This document shows positions 33,470 to 46,605 of a stretch of DNA of 62,000 nucleotides, piece by piece. Within the stretch, counting starts at the first letter, position 1. Every line of letters begins with the position of its first letter. This stretch comes from Cristatella mucedo (taxonomy: Eukaryota > Bryozoa > Phylactolaemata > Cristatellidae), in assembly GCA_009760855.2 (NCBI GenBank), contig WPIO01000039.1, positions 2,097,501 through 2,159,500 of the forward strand. The letters are read 5' to 3'. The notes under the pieces are model-generated. The model did no database searches and was not told where the DNA came from. It worked only from the letters and a program-made list of their open reading frames with translations. The translations under genes were made by a program, and so were the position numbers.

Positions 33470-35330
33470 TTCAACCTTTCAAAGCCTTGGTCTGCTTCCG
33501 ACTCACGTAATTACAGTGCAGTTGGCATTGACAACATTTACATTTGGGTTCCCACTAACTTCCTGAAGCTGTACGATGACGTAGTTCTCTGAAGGAGCTA
33601 TATACGTGTCGTATTATTATTGATTTTCTTATATGACCATCCCAATTTTATGGGCAGGCCTAGTATAACCCTTAAGTTGCTTGACTTTAACCTCAAGACC
33701 CATGATCTAGCATCATGCCAGTCTTGTCTTCTCGTAATCTGGCTGCACTATTCCAAACCAATTTAACGCTGAATGATAACATTTACTCCACTGTCAAGTC
33801 GCCCTTCTTTTAGCAAAGGAAAAATGACCAATATTAGGGCGTAATTAGACAAGAGGATGGCAAGCAAACTAGTTAACGCGTTGATCACATTGCGCCAAGA
33901 CTGTTACATTTCTCTGTATTCAAGACTCTTGATTCTCGGTCCCTTAATCACCAGCTCGCAGATTCTTGATCTCTTAATCACCAACCAGCAGCTAGTGCGA
34001 AGCTCAGCGGCTTGTCTTGTTTGCTTTCAATGGCGGAGCTACGCATCGCACCACTTCCGTCTGTGCTGCATTGGCTCTTGTTCAAACACATAACCAAATT
34101 TAAGATCCACTTTCTGGCTTAAATGTCCATTAGGAAGATTGTACTACTTATCTGACTTCCTTGCTTTTCTGAGTGTGCTCTCACACCCCCCAGTTCCTTG
34201 TTTTCTATTTGTCTCGTGTTCCTAGCAAGTAATTGAAATCATTGGGTGATTGGGCCTTCAGCACCTATGCACCGGAAGACGGGAACTCGCTTTCGACTTC
34301 GGTCAATACATGCAATAATTCTTTTATCACATAGGTCTCAGTTAATAACGCATTTATTCCGCTCAGCTTTCTCTTCGCCTCAGTCAACTTGTCTTTTTGT
34401 TCTGGCGTATTTTGCGTGCACACCTGCGCATGATTCAGTGCACGATACTAGAAAAAAGTCAGTCTAATCAGTGGCCTGCGTATTTTCTTGTGCACTTTAG
34501 TCCGCTGGCACAAGCATGACACTTCTTCTTCGTTTTCGAATGCATTTCTAAGCATGATACCGTTCGTTTCATTATTCACTGATTGTTTATTCTCTTGCAG
34601 TGAGTTCAAAAACGCTTGGAGAGATTTTATTAGCTTAGGCGCTATAAAAAAACAATAAAATTATAATTAATTTTCCGCCAGTCACAGTAAGTCTAAAAAG
34701 TCAACTCGATCACGAGTCGCAACTCGCAACATAAAACACGATTATTAAGCTAATTAACTATTAGTCACAAATAGCTAAATCCTGCACGCAGTGTCTCACC
34801 AATGATTCACCGACCTGTATCCTAATCATCTCTCAGCTACTTCCAGGCTACCCAGCCGTCCAACTCCTTGAGCTTATATTCATCGTTCGCTTCTTGTCCT
34901 AGCTTTGCACCACAAGCGCTATGTGTTATTTTATGTACGAGCAAACGAAGTACTTCACCTACGTACGTCGTTTATTGTCAATTTGATTGAAATTTGTCTT
35001 CGCTCATTTAATGACGTTCGATCTTGAGTAGTTTGCGTAGAAAATTGCATTTGCAAACATGTAGAGTCACTCTTGACAATAGCTTTCACGCAATTTTGAC
35101 AGTAATTGTTGGTTACCAGACACTACCTCTACGTGACCGTAGAGGTATAATTAGCTCATCGAAGTTCGGAAAAGTAATCGACGAAGCAGCTTCCAATACA
35201 CGTGCGCTTGCTGACGATTGCCGAACGCAAGGGCAGCAGAAACGTGTCAGACTGAGACTCGTTGCTTTCGGCACAGCTCGATGCTGCTGTCTGCTTACTT
35301 GGCTACGCTAGAGGACAGGATCTTTCACAA
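33470..35330. other. Mostly unassigned, with a diverged L2-like trace
   Basis: Around 33,990-34,190 the plus strand weakly echoes the family A C-terminal coding region (AACLVC, GCTCTTGTTCAAACACATAA as in the LPVKERI region, then tacttatctgacttccttg). The rest shows nothing recognisable. Confidence 0.3.
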
Positions 35331-35336
35331 GTTTAA

Positions 35337-35417
35337 GTTGTAAAGCGTCTACAAAAAAGATTTACTTCTCCGATGGCGCTCTATCAAATATATTGTTATT
35401 AATATTATTATTATTGA
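35337..35417 (+). mobile_element. LINE family A 3' tail
   Basis: The sequence gtaaagcgtctacaaaaaag, then cgatggcgctctatcaaata and ATT repeats, is a diverged solo tail. Confidence 0.65.
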
Positions 35418-35639
35418 ATTAAGGCTTGCGCGTGTCTGAAAGTTTACCGAGTAAAAAGAGGGCGCCTATTTGTGCAAAATGTGCATAGTAGGGTTTCGAT
35501 CTGACTTATCTGTGCAACCAAGCAACTGGGTGAGTCAACTTACTTTATCGTCAAAAAATCAGTCACCCACTTCAGAAGAATCCGCAAATGCCGTGGTGAA
35601 TTTGTGAGTGAATATCAGCTCTCAAGTTTTGAGGAAAAT

Positions 35640-35997
35640 GAATAATTAACGTGAAAATAACCTACAAAGTAACATGGCTAGAGGTGACATGAGCAGGGTC
35701 AACATGTAAATATGGCTAGTGCTTGCATGCACAGTGTCAGCACGCATAAGCACACAAAGGACGAATCACAAGGAACCACTGTGAAAAACAGATGCGTTCT
35801 TGGCTTCTTTTATATATCTTTTAGTCAGATTATATTGGGACGGCTGTCGGTAGTGAGTTCCAGGATTTTGAAGCTTGCGAAATAAAGGCACGATCTCCAT
35901 AGGGTTTGAGGTTCGTACGAGGTATAGATAGACGATTTGACTCAGAAAAGCGAGTGACACTATGCCTAGCCTGGCAGGGCACTAGTTCTGATAGGTA
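35640..35997 (-). mobile_element. LINE family A, 3' part split off by the B insertion
   Basis: The minus strand reads the family A region that follows APAYLSDL: ctatcagaactagtgccctg, then the part before the stop and the 3' UTR (tgtgcatgcaagcactagcc). It continues the A copy that stops at 38,513, as shown by the order of motifs and the shared taggta at both junctions. Confidence 0.75.
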
Positions 35998-38512
35998 TTA
36001 TAATGTAATGTATCTCTATCTGTAACTACACAAAGTCATAGAGACCATGTGGGTGTTACGCAGGAGAGTTTTGTATAGCGCACTCACAGCCTAAGCGGCT
36101 TTCGGTACACATTCGGTAGCCAACAGGCTTCATCTCACGGAACAAAGATAAAGTGTGAAGCATAGCAGAGTCAGGAAAGAAGTTGAGGTATTGAATAGCA
36201 CGGAAGTAGCAGCTCAGGACCACTGAAAAGGATGAGCCATAGTCGGTAGTAGCCACTGAAAAGGATGAGCCAGAGTCGGCAGTAGTAGAGTAGTTGTCGT
36301 TTCGTAGGAATTGTGGAAGCGAGTTCCACAGTCTAGGACCTGCAGAGCTAAAGCTTTTGTCGCCAAAATCTTTAAGCGGAGGAATGGAACAGCTAGTTTA
36401 TTGTCCACACAGGACCTGAGGGCACACAGAGGCTGAAACTGATGCAGCAGTTCAGCTAGTTACGAAGGAGCCAAGCCGTTGTGGGCCTTGTGGGTCAGCG
36501 TAAGAACTTTGCTCTGTATCCGTTGCTCAACCAGAATCTATCCTAGCTCTTTTAGCAAAGAAGACACGTGCTCAAACCTCTGGGATTTGAAGAATAGCCT
36601 TGCAGCCATATTCATAGTCTGCAGCAGTGGCCTAATAGCTTTCTTTGGCAGCCCAGCCAAAAGCGAATTACAATAATCAAGCCGAGACAGAACTAAGGAG
36701 ATAATTAAATTGTTTACAAGCAACTGTGGGAGACAGCTCCTAATCTTGGATAGGGTTCGGACGTGATCGCTAGCTGTAGAAGCAGTCTTCTTAATGAAGC
36801 TTTTAAAATTGAGGCAGCTGTCGAAAACGATACCTAAATTTAGAGCATGTGGTGATGGTCGCACAATAGCATCACCAATTAGAAGAGCAAAGCCTTTTAA
36901 TCCAGCCACACGCTTAGGGTGTCCTATGAGCAGAAGTTCTATTTTATTATCATTTAATTTCAGGAAGTTTTCTGACATCCAGGATCGAATATCGGCAAGG
37001 CAAGCATTCAGTTTCTCAGTTGCCGCAGCAGATTCCGACGGTTTGAATGACAATTACAACTGAGTATTGTCAGCATAGAAGTGATATCCTATTCCATGGG
37101 CCTTAATGACTTTTCCCAGAGGTTGTGTATAAATGGAGAACAGCAAGGAACCGAGTACAGACCCTTGAGGGACTCCACAGGTGACCCTTCTCGTGTGTGA
37201 GACCTGGCCCCCCACACGACACGATCGATTACGATCAGACAAGTAAGATTTAAACCACGCCAGTACTTCGTCTGCCAGACCAATCGTTGTTCTCAATCGC
37301 TCAAGCAGAACATCGTGATCAATGGTGTCGAAGGCAGCAGACAGATCTAGCAGAGCTAGGGCAGTGTCAGTCCCGTCGTCGTTGCCACGTAGAATGCCAT
37401 TTTTAACACGTAGGAGAGCAGTTTCAGTGGAATGCTGCCTGTTGAACCCTGATTGGAACGCTTCTGGCATTCCATTATTTTCAATATGTTCAACCAGCTG
37501 CTTATCAACCATTTTTTCAAGAATCTTTGATAAGAAAGGGAGAAGGGAAACTGGGCGATAGCTTGCAAGGACCACTGTGTCTAATACAGGGTTTTTGAGA
37601 GTGGGTCTAACGATTGCCGATTTGAAAGACTTGAGGACGACCCCTTTTCCCAAAGAAGCATTAAAAATCTTGGTTATGGCAGGGCTAAGTTGGTCTGCTA
37701 GTGAAGACCACAGAGATGAAGGTATAGGGTCTTCATGAGACGAGCTCTTTTTGCTAGACCTTATTAAGGTAGCCACATCGCATGCAGAAACATCGGAGAA
37801 CCTTTTAAGGAAAGTCACAGGTTGTGTAGCCGCGATTACTTTAGTCGGAGGGGGCTTAATGGAGGCACGAATGTGCACAATTTATTCAGTAAAGAAGGCT
37901 GAAAACTTTTCAGCTGAGCCCTTAATATCTAAGGAGTCAGATCTCACAGCATTGGCCAATAAATGGTTTTCTGTCTTATAAATCTGTTTAGTGTCCGACT
38001 GGCAGGAATTCAGCTTTCTAATGAAAAAAGAGGCCCTGGCTTTTTTAAACTTTTGGGTGTAAACTCGAAGGAAGTCTTTGAAATTGACTAGATCTGCATC
38101 AGACCCCGATTTCTTGAAATGAAGTTAAAGCCTGCGCTTAACCCGGCGTATCTTTGGGAGTTTTTTGTAAATTGAAAGGAATCTCCACGACTTTGAACAC
38201 GGATAGAATGAACGGGAGCATGCTTGTCAAGAGCACTCCTGAGTGTCATGTCCATCGCATCAGTAAGGGTATCGAGGCTGCCGGTCGAATCTGAATGCAG
38301 ATCAAGAAGACCTGCATCAAACACAGATTTCAAAAACTTGTCCATGTCAATGCTTTGTAAATTACGTCGTTTGACAAGTTCGACATTACCTTGTACGTAC
38401 AGGGGAGCAGGAACAGTAATAGAGACCGAACAATGATCTGAGAGGGTCAGTGAGCACACCATAAGATCCGTGGGGAGGACATCCTTAGTGATCACGAGAT
38501 CTAGAATGGCTA
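35998..38512 (-). pseudogene. LINE family B (L2-like) ORF2 copy, inactivated, nested
   Basis: This is the longest retroelement copy. In order on the minus strand: the end of the endonuclease (ITKDVLPTDL, LSDHCSVSI), a linker, and the reverse transcriptase with YRPVSLLPFLSKILEKMV, AFQSGFNRQHSTETALL, LDLSAAFDTIDHDVLL, GVPQGSVLGSLLFSIY and YHFYADNTQL. The C-terminal part follows (SRLDYCNSLLAGLPKKAI) and then the 3' UTR, ending near tgtaatgtatctctatctg. Breaks are a frameshift near 38,120, a TAA near 37,880, and a TAA directly after TQL near 37,057. The catalytic YADD reads YADN. The 5' part (most of the endonuclease and ORF1) is missing. A 33-bp tandem duplication lies near the C-terminus (36,226-36,292). 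It is an L2-clade non-LTR element and is not active in this state. Confidence 0.9.
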
Positions 38513-40110
38513 GGTAGGCTGGAGCTAGAGAATTACAAGACCTAAAAGTGAGCGACAAAACCTTGAATTCAATGAGTTGCTTGAATGGGAGCCAGTGCAG
38601 GTCGCCTAGAAGTGGTGCGATATGGCAACTGCGACGCTCACTACAGACAAGCCGAGCTGCACAGTTGTGCACTAACAGCAAACGCACGATTGCACAAGCC
38701 TGTAAACAAGCACTGGCATTACAGAAGTTAAAAGGCGATGTCACAAATGCGTGGACCAATATACATTTTACAACCTGTTTAATCAAGTCCAACTTTGAGC
38801 AATGCTGTGTAACAGAAAGTAGGCTGACTTGACAGTGGAGCTAATGGGATCGTCTAACGAAAGGCCATTTTGGAGCAGGGCACCTAGGTTTCGTGCAGAT
38901 TTACCAGGAGATATGTTGGCACAGCCAATTTTGAGCGATACTATTTTAAAATTTCCGAATGACTCTTGGTTTGCCCATAGCTAGCAAGTTGGTTCTATCG
39001 TTCGTTATTCAATTTGAGAAGGTTTGCTGCCATCCATGTGCGGATATCATCAATAGATGCAGAAAGAAAGTTGAGAGAATTTGACGTGCTGGATGTGTGG
39101 GAGGTATCAAAGCACATTTACGACTGAGTGTCATCTGCATAAAAGTGAAAGCCTAAGTTGCGCCTGACAATCACAAAAGCAAAAGGGAAAGTATAAACCG
39201 TGAAAAGAAGCAGACCAAGCGAAGCGCCCAGGGATACATCGTAGTTCAGTAATTCCTCTGATGATCTTTGTCCGTCGCCGTCAATGCCCTGGAGTATCCC
39301 ACTGATATAGAATTTGAACCACTATAAAGCTGTGCCAGTGATGCCCAGGCGAGATGAGAGATGCTTGAAAAAGACTTGGGGATTGATAGAATTAAAAACT
39401 GCCAAAATATCAACAAAAAGCAGCAGAGTGACTCTACCTAAGACCGCATCCTAAGAAGGTCGTAATGCGTCCCAAGCAAGACTGATTTTGTGGAGTGATT
39501 AGTTCTAAAACCAGTCTGGAACTTAACAGCTACTTTTGAAGTTATAATGTAAGAGTTCATTCGGACTGAGCACAGAGCCCAAAGATACCACATTCTTAAG
39601 TGCTTCCTTAAATAATAATATTTGTCCGTTCACATCTATACTCTGTGGTCACCCGCTGAGATAGTACTTAAACCATTGCAGTGCAGTATTATTGATGCAT
39701 AAGCGAGATGAGAGGCGCTCAAGAAGGACTTGGTGATCGATAGGATCAAAAGCTTCCGAAAGATTGAGATAAGCAAGCTGCCTATGTCTGCATTCCTAAG
39801 TAGGTCGTTGTACACCCGAAGCTGTGCTGACTCTGTGGAGTGATTAGTTCTAAACCAGACTGGAACTTATCAGATAGTTTTGAAGTTATAATGTAAGAGT
39901 TCTGCTGGTCGAATACAACTTGCTCCAATGTCTTTGACAGGCGCTATAGAAGGGAGACGGGGTGGAAGTTGTTCAAATTGTCTTGGTTTAATGTTGCTTT
40001 CTAAAGTAGTGGCCCGATTAGAGCCTTTCGAAAGGTGCTAGGACATGGCCTGAGGCTAGTGGCACATCTAGATCGCTCCAGTTAGTTCTTCATTGTTGTA
40101 GTATCGTGAA
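38513..40110 (-). pseudogene. LINE family A (L2-like) RT copy, 5' part, rearranged
   Basis: The minus strand reads from about 40,110: PVSLL and LSKTLEQVVFDQ, an FQSG-like segment, DPIDHQVLLERLSSRL and LQWFKYYLSG (39,900-39,640). A jump back then repeats the region from ELLHYNFK to a second HLSSRLGITGTAL copy (39,555-39,230). After that come FHFYADDTQ (intact YADD), LLKLNNERTNLLAMGKP, and the C-terminal HAFVTSPFNFCN, RRSCHIAPLLGDLHWLP and LAPAYL. It stops where element B begins. Several stops and the internal duplication make it a pseudogene. Confidence 0.8.
39230..39900. repeat. Diverged direct duplication of about 340 bp within LINE A RT
   Basis: The plus-strand phrase agttataatgtaagagttc occurs at 39,539-39,558 and 39,880-39,899. 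The upstream 300 bp are alignable between the copies (for example gtggagtgattagttctaaa in both). The two copies differ at many positions. Confidence 0.75.
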
Positions 40111-40794
40111 GTTGGACAATTACAGTGTTTTTGGTTAAATTGTTGATGCTGGGATTAGTGTAGAGAGGTAATTCGCAGGCTACATGTGAAATGCGAGCCT
40201 GCAATCAGAGAGTCACCTATGCGAAGTTTAAATTATATGACCTGTTTATGAAGGTAACCGTTGCAAAAGAAGAAGTCACTACCGTTTTGGCAGGCTGCTT
40301 AAGGCAGAGCGCTATGGTTTGAAACTAGTATTGCATCCCATACTAAGGGCTGTAGAAAGGTTTTTAAAACGACTCATATCCCTTACTAAGGAATAACTTC
40401 ACTTTTATAAAATTAGTTTGCAGGCAAGAGCAAAAAGAGGGGAGATCACAGCCCAATAAGTTAAGGACCGAATCGCTTTATTCAGAGAGAGCACAAATGC
40501 ACTCAGAAATCTGATCGATGTCATGTGTGTTTTTGCATAAATGTTCTAACATGATATGCGAATGAAGCCAGATGAGAATGTCTTCAAGACAGATCGCAGA
40601 TAAATTAAATTAAAGGCAGTAATCTGCTTTGAAGAACTGGGAATTTCGAATACTGCGGCGCAGTGGATAGTGCACGAGCCCAATTGTTGAACATAAATGT
40701 ACTGTTGGGAACGAACTGCTATTTAATGAGCCGGTGCCGATAGCAAGCTAATACTCTTCTGACAAAACCACTGCACTTAAGAACTATATAGATC

Positions 40795-40855
40795 CAAGGA
40801 AATCGAGTAGGAATTTCTTCTGAAATCTTCAAGTGAATTTCTTCTGAAATCTTCA
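40795..40855. repeat. Tandem duplication of about 24 bp
   Basis: The phrase gaatttcttctgaaatcttc occurs twice with 24-bp spacing. Confidence 0.85.
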
Positions 40856-41319
40856 TGGGAGAGTTTACACAGTATATTTAGGTATGTGAGCACTTCAGCC
40901 AAGCGATGCAATTGTGAAGATAACGTCTTCTTGGGGCCTCAAACTCAGTAACTCGCTTCTAGAGAGTTTGCAGTCGCGGTCCCTAGCAATTGGACTCAAA
41001 CTGATGTGAAACTCTTTGCCAAAGAGTCACAGAAGTGCTTCTAGCATTGTTACATCTAAAGGTAAGCTTAAAGAAGTATACCCCAAGAGTACTTGAACTA
41101 GTCTGCAAAACTACTAAGCCCGGTTTAATAAGCTTGACCTCAACCTTGCTTGAGCCAGCCAGTCTTGTTGGACAGTGAGGAGCGTGCCGAAAGGTTGAGG
41201 GGTTTTCAGCCAAGCGGATCCTTGAATTTTGAATAAAGGGTTGTGCCTCCTTCTTTAGCAGTGAAAATCAGTACGATATGTCTGTCGACTTTCACCTTAA
41301 CAATATTGCTCAAATTTTG

Positions 41320-42072
41320 GCTTGTTTGCAGGGATACCACATCTAAATTGGTCCATGCATTTGTGACATCCCGTCTTAACTTATGTAACTCACTGCTTGC
41401 TGGCCTACGGGCCAGTGTAATACTAATAATTACGCTTACTACTGGTGCACAACTTTGCAGCTAGGCTTGTCTGTCGCGAGCGTCGCAGTTGCATATCGCA
41501 TCATATCGCACCACTTCTCACCGACTTGCACTGGCTTCCAGTCAAGATAATTCAAGGTTCTGTCACTCACTTTTAGGTCTTTTCATTCTTCTGGCCCAGC
41601 CAACCTACCAGGTCTACTCCCCCACCAGGCTAAGCATAGTGCCAACCGTTTTCAGAATCTAACTGTTTACCTATACCTCTTACAAACCTCAAATCCTTTG
41701 GAGACCACGACTTTAGTTCGTATGCTCCCACAGCCTGGAACTAACTCCCGACTTGCGTCCTGACATCTCTTGACTTGACAACGTTTAGAAAAAACTAAAA
41801 AGGCACATATCTATGGCAGCATTTAGTGGGTCCCTGTGATTTTGACCTTTATGTGCTTATGGGTGCTGACACTGCATTCTGCCACTAACCATCCTTGCAT
41901 GCTGACCCTGTGCATGTCACCCATAACATTATTATTCTTTTTGTTTATTGAGCATGCTAGCACTAACCATTCGATCGTGCTTCTTTTGCAGCAAATTTCT
42001 AGCGCTTAAAATGAGATTGGGTTATCTGAGGGCGCTTTATGCAATGTATTATTATTATTGTTATTATTATTT
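41320..42072 (+). mobile_element. LINE family A 3' copy, degenerate
   Basis: The plus strand carries ggtccatgcatttgtgacat, then the coding C-terminal part with many stops, then gtgcatgtcacccataacat and the tail (gagattgggttatctgaggg, cgctttatgcaatg) with ATT repeats. It has the same order and length as the 32,720 copy but is more decayed. Confidence 0.8.
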
Positions 42073-42299
42073 CGCAACAGTAATAAATGGTCTGCGCCAT
42101 TAAAGCAATCACTCGAAAATAATAATAAAGTCATCCGTTGCTCTTGGGATGATGATTATAATAATAAACACTGCCTTTTTGCAGAGCATTCTTTGAGAAC
42201 CAAATATCTTGTTAGGCAATATATACCGACTGGAAAAGAAGGCATATCAGCAGAATAATGATTATAGTATGCACAATTCCAGCACATAATAGCGTATGA

Positions 42300-42770
42300 A
42301 GAAAGAGTCACACGGTTGAAGCAAACTATTAAAACAAATGTCGCTTTTAGATCTTAAATCATTATCAGGTCACAGAATGCCAGCATGCCAGCCGTTTGAG
42401 AGTTCCAGGATTTACCTGCACATAAAAATGTAGTCTTTCCGAAGAACTTGAATTTTTAGAGGCCAAGCTGAATGGTTGGAGTATGACTAATCTATGGTGC
42501 GAAGGTAAGCTTGCGGAATAATCATTTTAGAGAGGTGGTTTGAAGTAAGAGAATGGCTGGATCTGAAAGCAAGTGACCAACCTTGAATTTGAAGCACTGT
42601 TTTATAGAGAGCAGCTACTGGCGATGTGGCGTACTTTAGAAGATCCCTTTGCGTAGCGTAGCCATCGCTGCCGAATATTGCACCATTTATAAGCATCCTA
42701 TTGTACAGGCAGGAAGACGAGCTGTTAGAGAGTTACACAAGTCTGGACGAGGAGTCACAATTACAAGGAC
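42300..42770 (-). mobile_element. Degenerate L2-like C-terminal fragment
   Basis: A minus-strand reading gives LVIVTPRPDLCNSLTARLPA, which resembles HAFVTSRLDYCNSLLAGLPA of family A, followed by weak similarity with many stops. It is an old copy abutting the family B fragment at 42,835. Confidence 0.5.
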
Positions 42771-42832
42771 ACTAACATCGTTACGGTTTCTTAGTATAAG
42801 CAACGCAGAATCGATTGTAGTGTAAAGTAATG

Positions 42833-43325
42833 TATCTCCGTCTGTAACTCCACAAAGTCATAAAGACCATGTGGGTGTTACGCAGGAGAGTTTTGTATAG
42901 CACACTCACAGCCTAAGTGGCTTTCGGTACGCATTTGGTAGCCAACAGACCTCGTCTTACGCAACAAAGAGAAAGTAGGAAGCTTAGCAGAGTCAGGAGA
43001 GCAGTTGAGGTAGTGAGTAACATGGAAGTAGCAGCTCAAAACCGCAGAAAAGGATGTGCCATAGTCAGCAGTAGGAGAGTGGTTGTCGTTGCGCAAGAAT
43101 TGTGGAAGCGAGTTCCACAGCCTAGGACCTGCAGAGCTAAAGCTTCTGTCGCCAACGGTCTTTAAGCGGAGGAATGGGACAGCTAATTTATTGTCCACAC
43201 AGGATCTAAGGGCGCGAAGAGGCTGGAACTGATGCAGCAGTTCGGCTAGGTACGAAGGAGCCATGCCGTAGCGGGCCTTGGGGGAAGCGTAAGAACTTTG
43301 CTCTGTATCCGTTGCTCGAGTCAAT
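42833..43325 (-). mobile_element. LINE family B 3' copy
   Basis: The minus strand is largely open and contains LAELLHQFQPLRALRSCVDN, FLRLKTVGDRSFSSAGPRLW, NSLPQFLRN and the 3' end through gagttacagacggagataca. This matches the distal part of the nested copy at 35,998-38,512. It is 5'-truncated. Confidence 0.8.
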
Positions 43326-43329
43326 ATTA

Positions 43330-45035
43330 GGTGGCTAAGAGTAAGCTGAGTTGACAGTGCTGCTAACATTTTCATATTAATTGAAACAACACAGAATGGA
43401 GCTGGAAGAGTGATTCGGTCGATATTTGTTTTATATTGGTGGCGCTCCAATTCGTGAAATACTGAAGAAATCTCTGCAGGCAAATTGATATGTCTTCGGT
43501 GGTGCAGAATTCGGTCGGCGTTGAATCGGCTTCCATCCAAGTGGAGCAATTTGCTTATGGGAATTCCTCCGCATTTCCTTCATACTCTTGCATATTAAAC
43601 TGAGTAACGCTCCCATCCTTTGTAAGTGCTAACAATTGATGAAGGCCTGTAATTAAATGCTAAAATTCTACAATGCTCCGGAGAATTCTGCTTCTCACTT
43701 CCGGCAGAGCAATTACTTTTTACTCTTACTATTCTTTTATCATTATGAATGCTATTTCGAACAGCACTTAAATAGTGACTGGGTTTATCCAGTAACACTG
43801 ATTCATTCATCTCACCTGCATGCATTGAAACTAAACACATGAAGACCACACTATATGTAGAATGCTTTCGCAGTAGAATCAAGACGAAGGCGAAAGCGCC
43901 ACCTGTAGAAAGGTTATGTAACCAAAACAGCCTATGCTAGAGTAAACCTAATTGCAATTCTTTTTATCAACTCACATAAAACGTGCGAATATTTTTCGCA
44001 TCGACTTTAGAGCTAAGTTATCTACTATTAAAACTTAATTGAATTGTCTGGAAAATCTCCTGCAGTGCTTTTCACTATTGTAATATTATTACTCAGTAAA
44101 AAATAACTTTTAGCTGGATAAGTGTAGCAACAAGCGAGCCTAACGGGCTTCATTTATAGTCAAGAACGAAAGACATGACAGAAGTTGAGCCCTCAGCGTC
44201 CGAAATAAGTTTTGGAAGTGCTAACTTACTCAGCTTTCGATAGGTAAAAACTTCCACTTGCAGTGAGCTGAGCTTGAGCCACACGAGTGAGTTCTTTCTG
44301 CTTCGATTGATACGGCTTGAATGGAAAATAGTCATACATAGATTTAGCCGCATCGAAATATTGAATGGCTAAATGGTGTAGCAAACTGATTAACAAAAGA
44401 TAACGAATACACTAAATACCAGGCACTGACTACAGATACATCCTCAGATATACAGAAACGCTCTTTATCCGTAGATGAGGTGCTTACTACGCCTATGCTA
44501 CGAAGTGCCCAAAGTCACCTTCCCCCAAAAATTTCACTATATCCTGGAATCAGTTTGCTGAGCCTGTGGACATCAACAAAACCTCGGGCCAGTCGGTCGT
44601 CCTAGTCGCTGAACCCCTAAACAAAGTGAGTGAGTAAATGAGTGAGCTGAAGTTTTTGGTTGAACCCGATGACATTTAATTTGATGAGGCGTCCTATAGG
44701 ATTAACTATCAATAGTTTATACTGCCTATCGTGTTCTTTTAGGTTTGCTCCGAGCAAGATAATCATCGTTGGACAATTAATCATTAGCTCTAGAGTCAAT
44801 TTTTGGCACTGCTGCTGGGGAAACGAATGCTGCATAGCCTTGACTTATTTGCTAAAAAGAAAGTTGGGGCTATTGTTGTTTAGTCATGGCAACAGCTGCT
44901 TGCATTGAGGAATGTTACTTTTATAGATCGGAGAGTAAAAGGATATGATGTTGCGTGTTTTCTACCGTAAACGGTGGATCACCAGCCAGATGTGTGGCTT
45001 ATTTTAGCCTACATGGGCGTAGCTATACCATGTCT
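43330..45035. other. AT-rich stretch, nothing recognised
   Basis: Only short frames; no element termini or exons were identified. Confidence 0.35.
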
Positions 45036-45044
45036 CTGAGTGTA

Positions 45045-45205
45045 TGGCCGAGCTGGTTTGGTCCAGTAGTTAAGGTGCTCGCGCCCGACTAAGGTCTGGC
45101 TGAGGTCGTGGGTTCGAGCCCAGAGGTATACGAGAGGCGCCTGAATAGAGATTAAGTTCTCTTGGGGCGCTATACAAATGAATTATATATTTTTTTATAT
45201 TATTG
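45045..45205 (+). mobile_element. tRNA-derived SINE with LINE A-like tail
   Basis: A tRNA-like head has an A box (tggtccagtag, 45,059-45,069) and a B box (ggttcgagccc, 45,111-45,121). The remaining sequence is gaggcgcctgaatagagatt, aagttctcttggggcgctat and acaaatgaatt, similar to the terminal part of LINE A (gcgcctagaaagagattaag, ttctctgagggcgctttatc). An AT-rich run closes it. Confidence 0.8.
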
Positions 45206-45242
45206 CTCGGCGAAAGCGAGTTGTGAGATATCATTGAGCTGG

Positions 45243-45318
45243 CCTGCAGCAAATTTAAAGCACCTAGAAAGAGATTGTTCCCTGAGGGTGCTTTATCAAG
45301 TGTATTATTATTAGTAGA
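45243..45318 (+). mobile_element. LINE family A 3' tail
   Basis: The sequence gcaaatttaaagcacctaga, then tgagggtgctttatcaagtg, then ATT units, is a solo tail 40 bp downstream of the SINE. Confidence 0.75.
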
Positions 45319-45424
45319 AATAGCGATTAGCTGCAGAACATAATAAATTATTTCGTGTACTGTTTCTGGATCGCTTCAAAAAGATTGGAGACGCATATTA
45401 GTGTCTCTAATGTTAGTCAGACAG

Positions 45425-45427
<3 letters not shown>

Positions 45428-45470
<43 letters not shown>

Positions 45471-45500
45471 AAGAGGGAGGGAGGGAGAGAGGAAAAGGGA
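45428..45500. repeat. GA microsatellite
   Basis: GA repeat with GGGA interruptions. Confidence 0.95.
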
Positions 45501-45828
45501 AAAGACAGTAGCGATAAGGAAAGCAAAAAAGAGACACTGTGAGATGAATAAAGAATTGTTTAAAGTGCCTAGAATTTCTAGACAGAAAGCACGGTCTGGT
45601 AGGCACCGCATACTTAAAATTCTCGTTATTTAGGCGTCCATAAGTCTAAATGTATGTACAGACAAACGACTTCAGAGGTCACAGAAACAAGCGGACTGCG
45701 ATGCGATTGGTTGCAATAAGTGGCCAATTCCAGCAACTGGATAGCGGATTGTTTTGCTATTGGTTGCAGTCCGTTATTTTGAGTCACTGGCGGCTGCTGC
45801 CGAGCAATAACTACAAGTTCAAGGTAGG

Positions 45829-46605
<777 letters not shown>

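Noticed and set aside
45059-45121. Functional tRNA gene
   Set aside because: A and B boxes are present but no complete cloverleaf is visible, and a SINE body with a LINE-like tail follows.
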